Source: Xestospongia bergquistia (Eukaryota > Porifera > Demospongiae > Haplosclerida > Petrosiidae). Taken from it: DNA of 64,000 nt. The position numbers and the translations under genes are program-made. Below the pieces are notes generated by a model. It was given only the letters and a program-made list of their open reading frames with translations. It was not told the origin of the DNA and searched no databases. The DNA is taken from contig OZ014415.1 of the NCBI GenBank assembly GCA_963965975.1, positions 7,469,557-7,533,556 of the forward strand, written 5' to 3'. Positions 49,900 through 62,767 of the stretch are shown here, piece by piece. Numbering within the stretch: the stretch's first letter is position 1; each line of letters begins with the position of its first letter.

Positions 49900-51016
49900 T
49901 TTTTTTAAAATCAACAATGTCATATTCTATATATAATAATTCACCATTTCTTCTGGTCTGAGTACACATTGTTCCATCAGATATAATTTTGAAAATTTAC
50001 TATGTATTTTTTTAGTGTATTGCAGCCTTTTATTAATTGATTGAACATGTTAGCATATTTTTATTCTGAAACAAGAACTATACAACTACCATGCCAATAA
50101 TTATTGTCAGGATCATCATCAATAAAATATAATTCTTTACTATAAACAATTGCTAATCCTGAGTAGACCCTATCATCATTATTATATATTGTGAGTGAAA
50201 CAAAATATCACAGGATCTAATGATGAAGACAAACCTAATACTCCTGTAAATATAACAACTACAGCTTTATTCAATTATAACAATTATTACAACAATTTTA
50301 CCTGTATATATAAATAATTATATAATATATGACATTTTATGTTTGTAGTTGTTATAGAAAGCCTTGACAATGAAATAGTTATTACAAAACACCAGACAGC
50401 TTGACTTGCTGAACTTATTAGCAAGTAATGGATACTTATTCCTATACTTGACAAATTAGACATTCCTGCATTTAGTAACCTTTTCTCTTTTAGTGATTAT
50501 TCTCATGAAACTACAGGGCTTGTTTTGACACTTACAGCATCTAAATAATTATATATATAGCCATTTTTTGAAACTTGATGGAGATTAGTATGATAATGCA
50601 CTTAGTAGTGGTACTGTTTGACATAGTACTCATAAGTATAACTTTAAATATTTAAAATTAATAAGACATTTTTGATAAGTATAAAAATACACACCTAAAT
50701 AAATGACATTGGTTATATTATTGTGTTTTCTGTGTAATGTGTGATGCAAGGTGACCTCGTAGACATAATACCTGCCATAACAAAACTATGGGAGATTTTA
50801 TACATGTAATAATAAAAGTATAACAGTTAGGTATCACACAAAAACCTTTATTATGATTTTAACAACCATTAGGGAAGTGATGACAGAATTTTTTAAAAAG
50901 GTAATTGTTCTGAAGAAGGTATGAGTACAACTTTGACTTGATCATCTTTACAATTTGTTGTCAAAGATATACTAAAATAGAGTAAACTTTTTTGTCATAG
51001 AATTAGTAAATAAGTC
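49900..51016. other. Spacer between R8 and S5
   Basis: Paralogous to 40294-41062 plus 46387-46750 without the Gypsy insertion; gives the empty target site at about 50645. No gene. Confidence 0.65.
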
Positions 51017-51722
51017 TTACCAATAGCCAACCCAAATTCCACGTATTGTTTCACATATTGTTTTAACTATACCAATACCAGGACATGAACTAATTAGTCC
51101 TCTAATATCCACTTTAATGACTGGTTGCGTAGCTGATGTACTTGAAAGCATATCATTATAGAAAGCACGAGTTTCAGTATCATGTACCTCAACTAAAATA
51201 CCATAACTCATCTGGTCATGAGATAATTAATAAATTATAAATAATTGTCACACTTACTGTATGCGAAGACTGAATTTTTTGTATGAAATTTTTTGGCCAG
51301 TCTTCACATGTAGATTCTGATGAACTTGAAGCTGTTGAGTAAGTTAGACTAACCACTAAAGGATCATGCTGGCTGGGTGCCTGTAAACATGGAAAAGATT
51401 CCAAAGGATCAGTATGAGTTCCTAGTGACTTTAACATGGCTGGAATACCAACTAATGACTGAAGTTGAGCCTCTGCATCTTGATCTTGAATGTACCATTC
51501 TTTAGGAAGATGATCTCTCCCATTGTAAACTCGTTTGATAGTATTATAATCAGCTGTTATTTTGTAATATTGTTCTTCTTCATTAGTCACCTTCTTGACT
51601 TGAAAATCCTTTTTAAGGATTCCTAGTTGGGTAATCACAAGAACGACATCACCTTGTTTGGTTCTTTCACTGGTACCACCAATGATAATCTCATGGTTTT
51701 CACAGACTGACCTCTCAGCCAT
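51017..51722 (-). CDS. Family S small two-domain protein S5
   Basis: Exon 1 is 51722-51258 (155 codons) and exon 2 is 51211-51017 (TAA), phase 0; 219 residues. Nearly the same as the S part of the chimera: EIIIGGTSERTKQGDVV, FQVKKVTNEEEQYYKITADYNTIKRVYNGRDHLPKEW, an S/T-rich linker, then MSYGILVEVHDTETRAFYND, PVIKVDIRGLISS and GIWVGYW. No signal or membrane segment. Starts 316 bp from R9 in divergent orientation, so co-regulation is likely. Confidence 0.8.
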
Positions 51723-52037
51723 TGTTCTAAAGACACAGCCCTATCCTATTAGAAGAAGTGACAAACCACATACAGAAAATAACACCTAATGAATCTTGTT
51801 ATATAACATGTGTTAAAGTGCATGTAGAAGCTAACCCATAACTGATTTTTTACTCTATATATGCTAATAACCATAAATGGCATTGTTATGACAACCTAAG
51901 TCACATTGTAGTAGATATCATTCAATTAATATTTGCCATCTCTACGATGCCAAGATCTGCCTATCAAAACTATCTACCTGCCCACCTACCAGTTATGTAT
52001 AGTTGCCTTGATAGCATTAATTGCTATAAGCTTAGAA
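51723..52037. promoter_or_regulatory. Compact divergent promoter region S5/R9
   Basis: 315 bp between two start codons on opposite strands; an inverted copy exists at 48314-48605. No certain core element: TATATA occurs at about 51856-51861 and TTATATAACATG at 51798-51809. Confidence 0.5.
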
Positions 52038-53400
52038 ATGGCCCAAAATGGTAAGAAAAGAATAATATGTATGACCTTACCTCTAAAATGACCATATTTA
52101 GTATCAACAGAGCAAGTTATAAAAGACCATAATGATTTGCCTACAGACTTAAGTGATTTTGGTATTAATATTAACAATCTATTAATTTAACATATTTTAC
52201 CTATTCTTGTGTAGATATGGAAAGTACTCAAAATATCATAGATAGTAATAATAAATATTCATCAAGTGAAAGTCTCCATCATCAATCATCATCTCACAAT
52301 AGAGTATCTAATTATGGCAGTATTCAAGGTCTTCCAACAGTTAATGATGAAACAATTAACATTATTAACTCAGGTTAGTAAAGAATATTTATTGATACCC
52401 ATCTTTATCAAGATCTTAAATCTTCACAGACAAAAATAAGAAGATACAGAGAAAGTGTATAACTACATGTGCTGTGGTCATTGGTATGTTTTTGATATCT
52501 AGTGGTATTGGTACTGGTCTTTTAGTTAAGTCTTATACTCCAACTCGACTCATTACTACTTCCTTCAAAATAGGAGATGAAATGTCTCACAATATTTATA
52601 ATCCAGCATTAATCATTCTAGATCCATCAATTGCTTCTGTTGTCATAACATTGATAGATTCACATGATGATGATACAGTGGTCGTTTATACAGCAACTAC
52701 AATACCCAACAAACATATAAAGTACCTGCCAGGAAATACTATACCCGAGCTATCAGGTCCCTCTCGTTATAACTACAATTATTTCAGTGCTGATGAACCT
52801 ATATATTTACAACCAGAATCAGTATTAGTTTATGATCTCCTCATTTTCATCAGTACACATTCCAATTGTCCTGCTCGCCTGTTTCTTTTCACCAATGAAA
52901 TAGAATACATGAACTTCAAGAACTACAAACCCTATAAAGGAATACATACGTCTTGTTTGTTAAGACATCTAATGAACGACACAATTAACACAATCTTCAC
53001 ACTCAATATCACAGAGCCTTCTCTATATTATGTTGCTATTGAGATAGACAATGGGGTTTCTGTAACCAGTAATGTGTCTGTGGTCAGCGTACAATACAAC
53101 ATAACAGGATTGGAGAGTCCTAGTGAGTGCAGTCAGCCTCTGTCTCCCAATAATCCATTTTGTAAATGGACTCTATGTAGTGACTTTATATGTAACAGAC
53201 CTACAACATATGCCCTAATCAATCCCTCCAGTAGTGTTGATGTCACATATACTACTTCTAATGCTAAAATCCATGGAAACATTGCTATCATGGTTTTTAT
53301 ATTCTCCCTAATATTGTTTTTGATTGGCACATTCACTTTCATTATTTTGACTCTAGCTACCATATATTATCGTTCTGTCATTTTCACTTTTATAAAATGA
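52038..53400 (+). CDS. Family R two-pass membrane protein R9
   Basis: Exons 52038-52050 (13 nt), 52102-52161, 52215-52373 and 52430-53400, all phase 1; 400 residues. Cytoplasmic tail about 90 residues, Ser/Asn-rich; first membrane segment VIGMFLISSGIGTGLLV; ectodomain with LSGPSRYNYNYFSADEPIYLQ, CPARLFLF, EPSLYYVAIEI, YNITGLESPSECSQPLSPNNPFC and TLCSDFIC; second membrane segment IMVFIFSLILFLIGTFTFIIL; short tail ending FTFIK. Intact. Confidence 0.83.
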
Positions 53401-53893
53401 TGCCCTTCTGCAACTGTAACTTGAAACATAAGATCTAAATCTCAGCAAAGACTATATACCATAATTTCATTCTAATTTTAGTAGTACATGAACACATCTT
53501 TCTGAATATTTTAAATTTACAGGAATTTTTTGTTGGTTAAAAATCATTATAACAAGGTTTAGAAGATTGTAGACATGAAAATCCAGGTCTGTTTATATAA
53601 ACAGTTCAATATAACATTTTCTTATTATAAAAATGCCTTTCTCTTATTGCAGCATGTCCTGTTAACCTCTGAGTCATCTAGTCGAGTACTGGGAAATTTG
53701 TACATTTTTTGATAAACCTTATATATAGTACACATGCTTGTAGGTATAACTATCAAAAAAGATGTGTAATGAATGTTTCTGTCATGATCATGATCACATG
53801 ATCATTGCCAATGACTTAGTCAGCAATTATTACTGTCAATGCAGTACAATGAAGTTCTAGCTGCCTTGAATTGATTATTTCCTCTTTGAGTAG
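53401..53893. other. Spacer R9/R10
   Basis: No gene identified; the first coding exon of R10 may lie here but I could not fix it. Confidence 0.5.
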
Positions 53894-54959
53894 GTCATGG
53901 ATGTAAACAATCTGTGAATAGTTACTACACATTTCCTCCTAGGGATAAAAGTAAGTAATAAAAAACTACTTAAGTATTTTTTACATATTTACTGTCTTAG
54001 ATGAAAAGAGACAAACAATTTGCACAAGCTTGATCAAAATGGTTCCTTTAGTCATTCTGATTATTCTTTTTGTTGCCATTGGTTCTTCACTGATTGTAAA
54101 ATCATTTTCTCAAACTAAAGGCACTACTACTCATTATATTGGTGATTACAAAAGCAAAGCAGCTGTTATTGATGTTGATTCAACTATATCCTCAATAAAT
54201 ATAACACTTCTGAAACCAGAAGAACAAACAACTAATGTATTTTTACAGTCAGTAAAACCTACAATTACTACAGTACATTTACAACAGGTTACAATAACTG
54301 ATCTTTCTGGACCATTCCGTTACAATTACAACTATTACAAAGCTGACTATCCAATCTACTTACTCTCTAATTCAAAATTAATATATAGATTTTCTGTTAA
54401 TACAATGATCAAGTCATCATGTCCTGCACGGCTGTACCTTTTTGATAATAAAATAATGTACTTTAACTTCAAGAACAACAAAACGTTTAACGTAACTACT
54501 TCACAATGTATTCAAAAAAACAAAGCAAAGCCGGTTATCTTCAATATTACTAAAACTTCATCATATTATGTTGCTATTGAGATTTATACTGGTATTGTAT
54601 CCAGTAAAGTATCAGTAATTCAGGTGTACTACAATACAACAGGCCTAGTATTAAAGTATCCTAATTATCATCTCTCCAGTCATAATCGTTCATGTGTAAT
54701 ATCTACATGTCCTTCATTTTATTGTAAAGAGCCATGGCCAGATAAACACTACATAGTTATTATACCTTCTGGTGTGGTGTATGTGGAATACAGTTTTAGT
54801 AGTCCAGATATTCATGGATGGTATATAGCCCTGTTTATGACTGGTTTAACATTAGTGGCTATGACACTATTACTACTTTGTGTTGTTGTCTGCTTTTTAT
54901 GTTGTAGATTTTGTAGATTTTGTATATTTAAATTCAAACAAAATTATCATAGTTTGTGA
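53894..54959 (+). CDS. Family R two-pass membrane protein R10 (first exon not found)
   Basis: Exon 53894-53950 (HGCKQSVNSYYTFPPRDK) enters and leaves in phase 1 and joins exon 54001-54959. A start exon must lie upstream; the ATG at 53897 is out of frame. Body: membrane segment VPLVILIILFVAIGSSLIV; LSGPFRYNYNYYKADYPIYLL (Ser to Phe in the signature); CPARLYLF; SSYYVAIEI; YNTTGL; STCPSFYC; second membrane segment LFMTGLTLVAMTLLLLCVVVCFLCC; a basic tail. The C-rich segment before NPxC is shortened and lacks the ECS cysteine. Confidence 0.76.
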
Positions 54960-55629
54960 AATAAAAAATAGATATATTTATTTAAATGTATGTATGTGTA
55001 TTAGTATATTAACAATATAAATGTGTTCAATTTTGTAGTAGAGGTACAGGATGTTTGCTTAGTAATATTATAATACTAAAACTATGTATTATTATGTGCT
55101 AAGAGTGTAGGACTTGAGATACTTTGTTCATTGGACGAGATCATTGTTCCTTCTAATCTTATGTGATGCACATGAAATATAGTTGAAGTGTCCACACATA
55201 CATGGATGATACATAACTTCATTTGGAATTTGTGTACCACTGTTGAGTATACTAGTGCTGATTGTGTTGTTATAAATTTAGTATATTTATTTCATTGTTC
55301 TTGTTGTATCTTTGTACTTTAAAACTCTAAAAATGATAATATATACATTAAACATCGTGTCATTGTATTAATATTTTGCACCATAAGTTTGTTCAACTTT
55401 TGTTAAAGTCCACTAAAATAATGTTAGTATAATAACAATAACTGTATAATAGACAATACCTTTGATACGTATTGTATAAAAGTGACAGTAGTGAGAAAGA
55501 GAGACAGTCTGTCCATAGATATAACAATGAAATTCATATACTGATAGAGTAATGATTAACTTTAGTTAGACTCATGTGACACACTTCATGTCAGCAAAAT
55601 CTATGACTTTTTAGATAAAAATAGAGACA
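54960..55629. other. Spacer R10/R11
   Basis: AT-rich; nothing recognised. Confidence 0.6.
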
Positions 55630-57206
55630 ATGTCGATTAACATTTCGGATATGAAAACAGCTGAACTTGAAGTAGGTGGAGACAATCCTCAGGAATCTTC
55701 TACAATACAAAGGACAGGTTAGTTAAGGTTAATAAATACATTCAAAAGTTATTGATCATATAGATGACATCTTTAAATCTCCACAACAGGCAGAAGGAAG
55801 TGGTAAGAACATTGATATTTCCTCATTAAGCTTTTCTTATGTCTTTAATTTCAGAACTTAAAGAATATGAATTCATAATCAACAGACCTACAGGTTCTCT
55901 TCCTACAGGTAATTTCACAATGTAAGCATATAATATCAGTCCATACACAGAACATAACCAAGGCACTTTGGTACCTGGAACTAACAACACTATCAATGAG
56001 AGGAGAAAAGGGTATAATGATTCATCATTAGCTGGTTCTCGTGATCATAGGCAACCACCAGTTAATGAACAATCCCTAGCACATATAGAAGAAGAACCTT
56101 CAGAAAGGCTGCCTCAAGAACACCTACGAGAAAGAAATGAGGAACAGATTAGAGAAGGACCACATGAACCTGTAGTGGAAACAGCAACATCTCAAAATAT
56201 TGATAATGAGCAATGTTGTCCAATAAACAAGAAGTGTTGTGTCATACTCTGCATTTCTATAGCAGTGGTAGTAGTAATACTACTGCTACTAATAATAGTA
56301 GCAGCCTTGATGTTGATAACATTTGTAGCAAACATCGAACACCCTCGCTCTTCGTATCATAAAATAGAAGACAACAATGCTATTTTAGTTAGCTTTGATT
56401 CATCTGTTACTTCTTCTGTTAATATAACACTCAGTAACCCAACAGATGGTATAACAGCTGTTGTTTATTTAACCTCCACTAAACCTAATGAGAGTTATGA
56501 CCATCTTCCAGAAACTACAATACCTGAACTTGCAGGAAAGTCTCGTTATAATTATAATTATAATGGAGCAGATCAACCTATCTACTTATTACCAAACTCT
56601 CAGATAATTTATATCATTAATGTGTTTATGACGTCCACATCTACATGTCCTGCTCGCCTCTTCCTGTTCAATGATAAATCTGATTATAATAATTTTAAGA
56701 ATAACAAACCCTTTCAACCATGTGCTACATCATCATGTTTAATGAATCCTGAGTCTATCTGGTCATTTAATATTACTCAGTATTTCCCATACTATGTTGC
56801 TATTGAGATAGATAACAATGTCTCTGTACAAAGCAATGTATCAGTAGATCGTGCATATTATAACACGACAGGACTAGAAAAGCCTAAAGATTGTGACCAA
56901 GCATTGACAATTGACCATCCTTATTGTCAAGTAAAGATAAACGATACTTATAATTTTCATTGTGGACAATCTGATCAATACTACTTGCTGTTGAGCTCTA
57001 CTGATAATGCTGAAATAGAAATCAACTACAGTGTGTCTCAAATAACAGGTTGTATGCGCATTGGTTTTGTCTCAGTTAGTGGTACTTTGACTCTTGTTGT
57101 CATGATTGTAATAATAGTAACAGCAATAATATATTTATGTATATATTGTGTTCGTAAATGTTCAAATCCAATGCAATACATACAGATAGACAGACAAGAA
57201 AATTAA
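55630..57206 (+). CDS. Family R two-pass membrane protein R11, long cytoplasmic tail
   Basis: Exons 55630-55717, 55764-55802, 55855-55908 and 55951-57206; all phase 1; 478 residues. The N-terminal tail is about 155 residues, the longest here, charged and rich in Glu/Arg (RLPQEHLRERNEEQIREG). First membrane segment CVILCISIAVVVVILLLLIIVAALML; ectodomain LAGKSRYNYNYNGADQPIYLL, CPARLFLF, YFPYYVAIEI, YNTTGLEKPKDC and FHCGQSDQYYLL; second membrane segment VSGTLTLVVMIVIIVTAIIYLCIYC; tail of about 20. Exon 3 has an alternative donor 16 bases earlier (ACAG|GTTCTC). No known signalling domain in the tail. Confidence 0.82.
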
Positions 57207-59608
57207 GAGCAATTTTTTTGTCCCTGTCAGTCATTCTCAAGTATTGATTATGTACTGTAGTGTAGGTATTATGTATTATGAATATTATATCCTTTGTGGT
57301 CAGGACCCTTAAGTGGTCTGTATGGTTGTGATATATAAGTGTGTTGTATGGTTTGTGAGCTGGGCTTTTTATTCTAGTTAGTCATGTTATAACATTGCTG
57401 TACTCAATACACTACAGATTAATAAAGAATACTTTCATATGAGGTTATAATAATTTGAGGTATTTCATTAATTTCATAATTGCAAAATTTTATAATAATT
57501 ATAATAAACACAATTTATTGTTATTACAAAGTATCATTTAAAGAGATGACATGTCAATCATACGTTAACATAACTTACAATGGCTTGAGTTTTTATGACA
57601 TCGAGTTTAGCTGTCTTCACTACTAGTTGATGGCTGAAGAACTATTCTAATATGTGATAGTTAAAACAATGGCAATTTTTGCAAATCTTTTATATATATT
57701 TAATATAATAGTTATTTGGTAGCCAGACAGTTTGGGTTGGATTTATCTTGTCAATAATTGTGGGTTCAGTTTAAAATGAAATGAATTTCTTTTTAAAGAA
57801 TTTTAATACTTTCTCTTCCAATTTCCAGCTCATTAAGTAGAGACATACTAAAAAACATCTGCTACTTCTTCTACTTTTAGTAGTTCTTTTAGGGGGACAT
57901 ATATGTCAATTATACCAGATATATCTATATCAGCAGTCAATTGAAACAATACAAGCTTTAAGCTGTTGAAGTTGGTTTAAACGCAAATACTACAGAATAT
58001 TTCCACAGCAATCATACATTATATCATTACTAAAAGAGACACTACATAATAAATAATGAATTATATTAGGAAAGTAAAGTTACCCATATCAGTTTAAATT
58101 AAAACACATGATAAAAGGAACATCATAATTCTAATAACTACTTAATAACTATTGCACATAGCACACAGTTCACTTTTAATAAAAGAACAAGTAAATATTA
58201 GTAGTGATACAAACACACATCCTTATTGTATGCAATATACATTATGTGTATATACATATATAAATATAATTGTACACCATTTGCTAGCATTTTCTAATTT
58301 AGAAATTGTATTAGCATTTATTAACATTTAGTTTGTATCAGTTTTATCTTGATAATACAACATATGTGATAGTATTGATGTGTCTATAGTCCATAGGGAA
58401 GTCTCTCTACTATGTGTTATCATTCTAAGACTTCTTAAGATAACAAACTGATAATTTGAGAGTAATATTGAATAAAGGTAACCACATGATAAGGAAGCTA
58501 TATATACATTTGTATAAGATAACAATCTGTTATATCTTCACTTAGATTTCTGAGATTGGGACCATTATCTTCTGCAGTAGTGAGTAATGATTGTAAACAA
58601 AGTACAAGTCTCTCTCTGCAGCTGTTTGTCTGCCGTCACCTGACATCGTGAGCACCCAATCAGGTCAGTTGTGTGTTATTATATTAACGTTCCCATTGTG
58701 TTATCTCATATGTAGCTAAAAGTAAAATAATATATAACATTTTGAGTAAAATTAAATAATACTCACAAGTAAGTACAAATATCAGTTTAATATAATATTT
58801 AGTACATATGCATACAATTTTATAATGTCAAAATTTTAATACAATCCTTTACTATAGTGTTATTACTACTATGTATGTTATACTACATGTATATTGATAA
58901 GCTTAATTTCATAAATTTTTTTTTTAGGCACATCCTGTGATGCGCAGTTTATATTAAAATATATCAATAAATTCATTAATTCAGGTTGTTTTTTACTATT
59001 AGGCATTGTTTGTCATTTAGTGAATGTGCATCTTTAATTTATGCCCTCGTGTCAGGACTTCTATAAAAATACATATATATGTACTATCTGATTGGCCACT
59101 TACTTATAATGTCATTACCCCCATGGTTTATACTTTTTTTAATGGGAGATACTATGGTAAGAACATGGTATGTTCCTAGCCAGAGATATAAATTAAGCTA
59201 GAAATCATAACAATTGCAAAATAAATACAGTATAAACTTTAATATGTAATACTATATGACCATTTGTATCACTCCAATGTTAATCATTAGTGTACTTAGA
59301 TGTTTAGATCAATGGTGTGTCATATGATGCTCACATGATCTAATAATGAGGTGTAAAGGAAATCCTTGTATAGGACCAATTAATACATGTGTAATGAATA
59401 TATTGTACATGTATTTAATTATGAGTAACATTAATAGTAATGTTTTCTTAGCCAGCTCTGAGAAAGCTTTGAGTCAGCAACTTTTTTCCTTCTTTAAGTG
59501 GGAATAAATTGAATCAAAACTGTCTCTACTCAAATTTTATGGCCTTTGTAGGTATGTCTAACTCTCTATAAAGACATGAGTTGATCTTTAAGTTTCTGTA
59601 TAGGTGAT
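57207..59608. other. Long spacer with a degenerate first exon
   Basis: From about 58404 it is duplicated at 61577 and onward. At 58648-58663 GTG AGC ACC CAA TCA G plus GTCAGT donor corresponds to a first exon whose ATG has become GTG (ATG in copy 2 at 61808). Otherwise nothing. Confidence 0.5.
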
Positions 59609-60350
59609 ATGGCTCAACCTAAAGAAGCTAAAGATGATCCTAATCGTAAGGTTCCTCCTACAAACACTAGCACAGGTACTGTGTATGCTTGTAGAAAGAT
59701 TTTTAAAGTGACTTCATAGTAGTACAATTAGGTTATTAATTTGGGACTGCTTGGTTGTATTACATATGTTAAATGTTGTTCAGCTATCATTTGTTAAATG
59801 TTCTTTAGATCAATATCCTACTAGTGCTATCCAACAAGGAGATGGTAACTTGTATGTATGTGAGTTTGTAAACAGTTGTATCACGTCATCATGAAATGGT
59901 TTTACGACGGTCATATCAATCACTATTAGAAAGTAAGTCACCATTGAGATTGTCAAATAACTTATTATTTAAAAAAAACGGGTAGACAAGATGATCGACC
60001 TCCACAACCAGTAGGTAGGTTATTATGATCATTAATTTTAGTCATTTTTAAATTGTCAGATGTACCAAGCAATCCATCTTGACAAGATTCAGATAGATTG
60101 CTTGGTCAATTTATTCATTGGTTTTTTTGTAATTGCTATTTTCTAATAAAAACTGTTGTTTTGTTTAAAGTTTTGTTGATTTGTTTATTTCTTTGAATAT
60201 GTTTAAGTTGAGCATACAGAAAGCTTAAATAATTATATTCAAAATAAAAAATGAATGGGCAAAGTTAATGCGAAAATGATTTAGTTGTTGTGGGGTAATA
60301 GAGTAAGTTATTAAAAGTATCAAATGATATTGTTTTTACTTTTATCTTAA
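58404..60350. repeat. Tandem duplication, copy 1
   Basis: Paralogous to about 61577-63710 in the same orientation: spacer and the 5' mini-exons of an R gene. Many small indels separate the copies. Confidence 0.85.
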
Positions 60351-60388
60351 ACGGACAGACAGGACAATAATCCTCACTGTATGTCACT

Positions 60389-60473
<85 letters not shown>

Positions 60474-61404
60474 CTCTATAGAATATAAATCTAGAAGATT
60501 CATTTTATCTCTTGTATGCATTCTTGGACTAGTGATCATAATAGGTGGAGTTATTTCATTGGGAGTGTCAGTATCACTAACTAAGCACACATCTATTCAA
60601 AATCAAATTGGAGAAGATCCATTCCTTAGTCCATACATTATGACACTTAGCTCATCTATCTCTTCTCTGACCATAACTCTAATACACTTATCTCAACGTA
60701 GTACTATTACAGCTATGGTTTATATTGACAATATGCTACCTGTTAAGACCACTGATAATCTTCCACCGAAAGCAATGAGACCACTTTCTGGATCTCGCTA
60801 TAACTACAATTACAATGATGGTGATAAACCTATCTACCTACTGGATGGTTCCCAATTGGTATATGAGTTATCTGTTGGTACAGTTACATCGATTGGCACT
60901 TCATATCCTACAGTACTAGCTCTCTTTAACGATTACACAGACTATATCAATTATATAAACTCTAGAACTGTTACTCCATTAGATTTGTCCCCTCCACTCA
61001 AAGTTGGTAAATCAACATGGACATTTAATATTACAACACCTTCCAGTTATTACGTTGCACTTCAAGTATCAGAACATGTTCTAGTTAACAGTACTGCTTC
61101 AGTAGTTGGTATGTATTATAACACAACTGGATTGGATAGCCCTAGTGATTGTAGTGAACCATTGTCTGTTCATCGTCCATCTTGTGAAGTACATGTATGT
61201 CAGGAGTTCTATTGTGATCAAGTATCATCAATGTATTTGTTAGTTGATCCTACTGATAATGTTACTGTAAAGTTTGATATTTCTGGTACTAATATTGATA
61301 ATAAAGGACATTTTGCTGGTTTTATTGTTGGTTTGATTTTTTGCTTCTTTGCTTTTATCCTTGTAATTGTGATTATTATTTTATGTTGTATATGTTGCAG
61401 GTAA
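59609..61404 (+). CDS. Family R two-pass membrane protein R12
   Basis: Exons 59609-59675, 59809-59844, 59876-59932 and 60482-61404, all phase 1; 360 residues. The third intron in the set (59845-59875) is only 31 nt. Mini-exons present in copy 2 (EQDNPPSQPE, near 59990-60020 here) are broken and must be skipped. Membrane segment LSLVCILGLVIIIGGVISLGV; ectodomain LSGSRYNYNYNDGDKPIYLL (Ala-Asp changed to Gly-Asp), YPTVLALF in place of CPARLFLF, PSSYYVALQV, YNTTGLDSPSDCSEPLSVHRPSC and VCQEFYC; second membrane segment FIVGLIFCFFAFILVIVIIILCC. The acceptor of the last exon directly follows a CT microsatellite. Confidence 0.8.
60390..60477. repeat. (CT)n microsatellite at a splice acceptor
   Basis: About 40 CT units run straight into TTTCTTTCTCTATAG, the acceptor of the R12 main exon. 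Confidence 0.95.
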
Positions 61405-62767
61405 TTTATACTAATTTAGTATTTTTTTAAATCTCAAATCCATTCTAAAATTACGAGGCATTGTTAACAAAGTTTATCACAGGGTGCTATCACCTGTTAT
61501 CACTAGAGGGCCTTATATACAGTGATGTCCACTTTAACAATACACTTTGTGGATGTATGCTTAAATATAAAAGAACTCTTTACTATGTGTTATCCTAAGA
61601 CTTCCTAAGATAACAACTGATAATTTGAGAGTAATATTGAATAAAGGAAACCACATGATAAGGAAGTTAAATATACATTTGTAGGGGATAATCTGTTATA
61701 CTTTCACTTAGATTAATTGATATTGGGACCATTATCTGCGGCAGTAGTGAGTAATGATTGTAAACAAAGTACAAGTCTCTCTCAGTTTGTCTGTCATCAC
61801 CTGACATCATGAGCACCCAGCCAGGTCAGTTGTGTGTTGTGTTATTACGTCAATGTTCCCATTGTGTTATCTCATATGTAGCTAAAAGTAAAATAATATA
61901 TAACATTTTGAGTAAATAATATTAGATAATTCTCACGATTAGTACAAATATCAATTTACTATAATATTTTAATACTTTTAATATATATATATGTAATTTT
62001 GTGATGTTAAAATCTTAACACAATATTGTTACTATAGCACTATTAATACTATGCATATATTATACTACATGTCTAATTATTCATAAGCTTGATTTTATAC
62101 ATTCAATTTTAAGCATATCCTATGATGCACAATTTACATTAATGTGATATGAACTAATTCAATAATAAAGGTTGTAGTTTTTACTTTAGACATATACATA
62201 TAGCACATCTTTTTTAATTTATGTCCTTATGTCAGGACTTCTTCAAAAATACATGTATGTATAATATCTGATTGCCCAACTTATAATAACATTACCCCAT
62301 TAGGTTTGTCTTTTTCAAGTCCCATTATGCAGGAGATGCCATGGTGAGAACATGGTATGTTCCTAGCACTGAGTTAGAAATCATAAAAAAATGAATACAG
62401 TATAAACTTTCAATATGTAATACTATATGACTATTTTTCATTAATGTACTTGGATGTTTAGATAAATGGTGCGTCATGTGATTCTCACATGAGTAATGCT
62501 GATATGTGTAGGAAATGGTTGTAAAGGACACATTAATGCATCATAAGTGTAATGAATACATTGTACATGTATTTATATGTGACAGTTATAGTAATGTTAT
62601 CTTAGTCAGCCCTGAGTCAGCTATGAGTCAGCAACTTTTCTTTCTTCTTTCAGCAGGAATAAATTGAATCAAAATTGTCTATATTGCCATTTTATAGTTT
62701 TTGTAGGTATGTCTAACTTTCTATGAAGACACAAGTTGATCTTTAAGTTTCTGTATAGGTATATGAT
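61405..62767. other. Spacer R12/R13
   Basis: Copy 2 of the 58404-59608 spacer. A possible first exon lies at 61808-61823 (ATG AGC ACC CAG CCA G, GTCAGT donor), but splicing to the next exon's acceptor breaks the frame. Confidence 0.5.

Noticed and set aside
60384-60590. Minus-strand frame ending in a long Arg-Glu repeat
   Set aside because: Translation of the CT microsatellite on the opposite strand; not a real protein.
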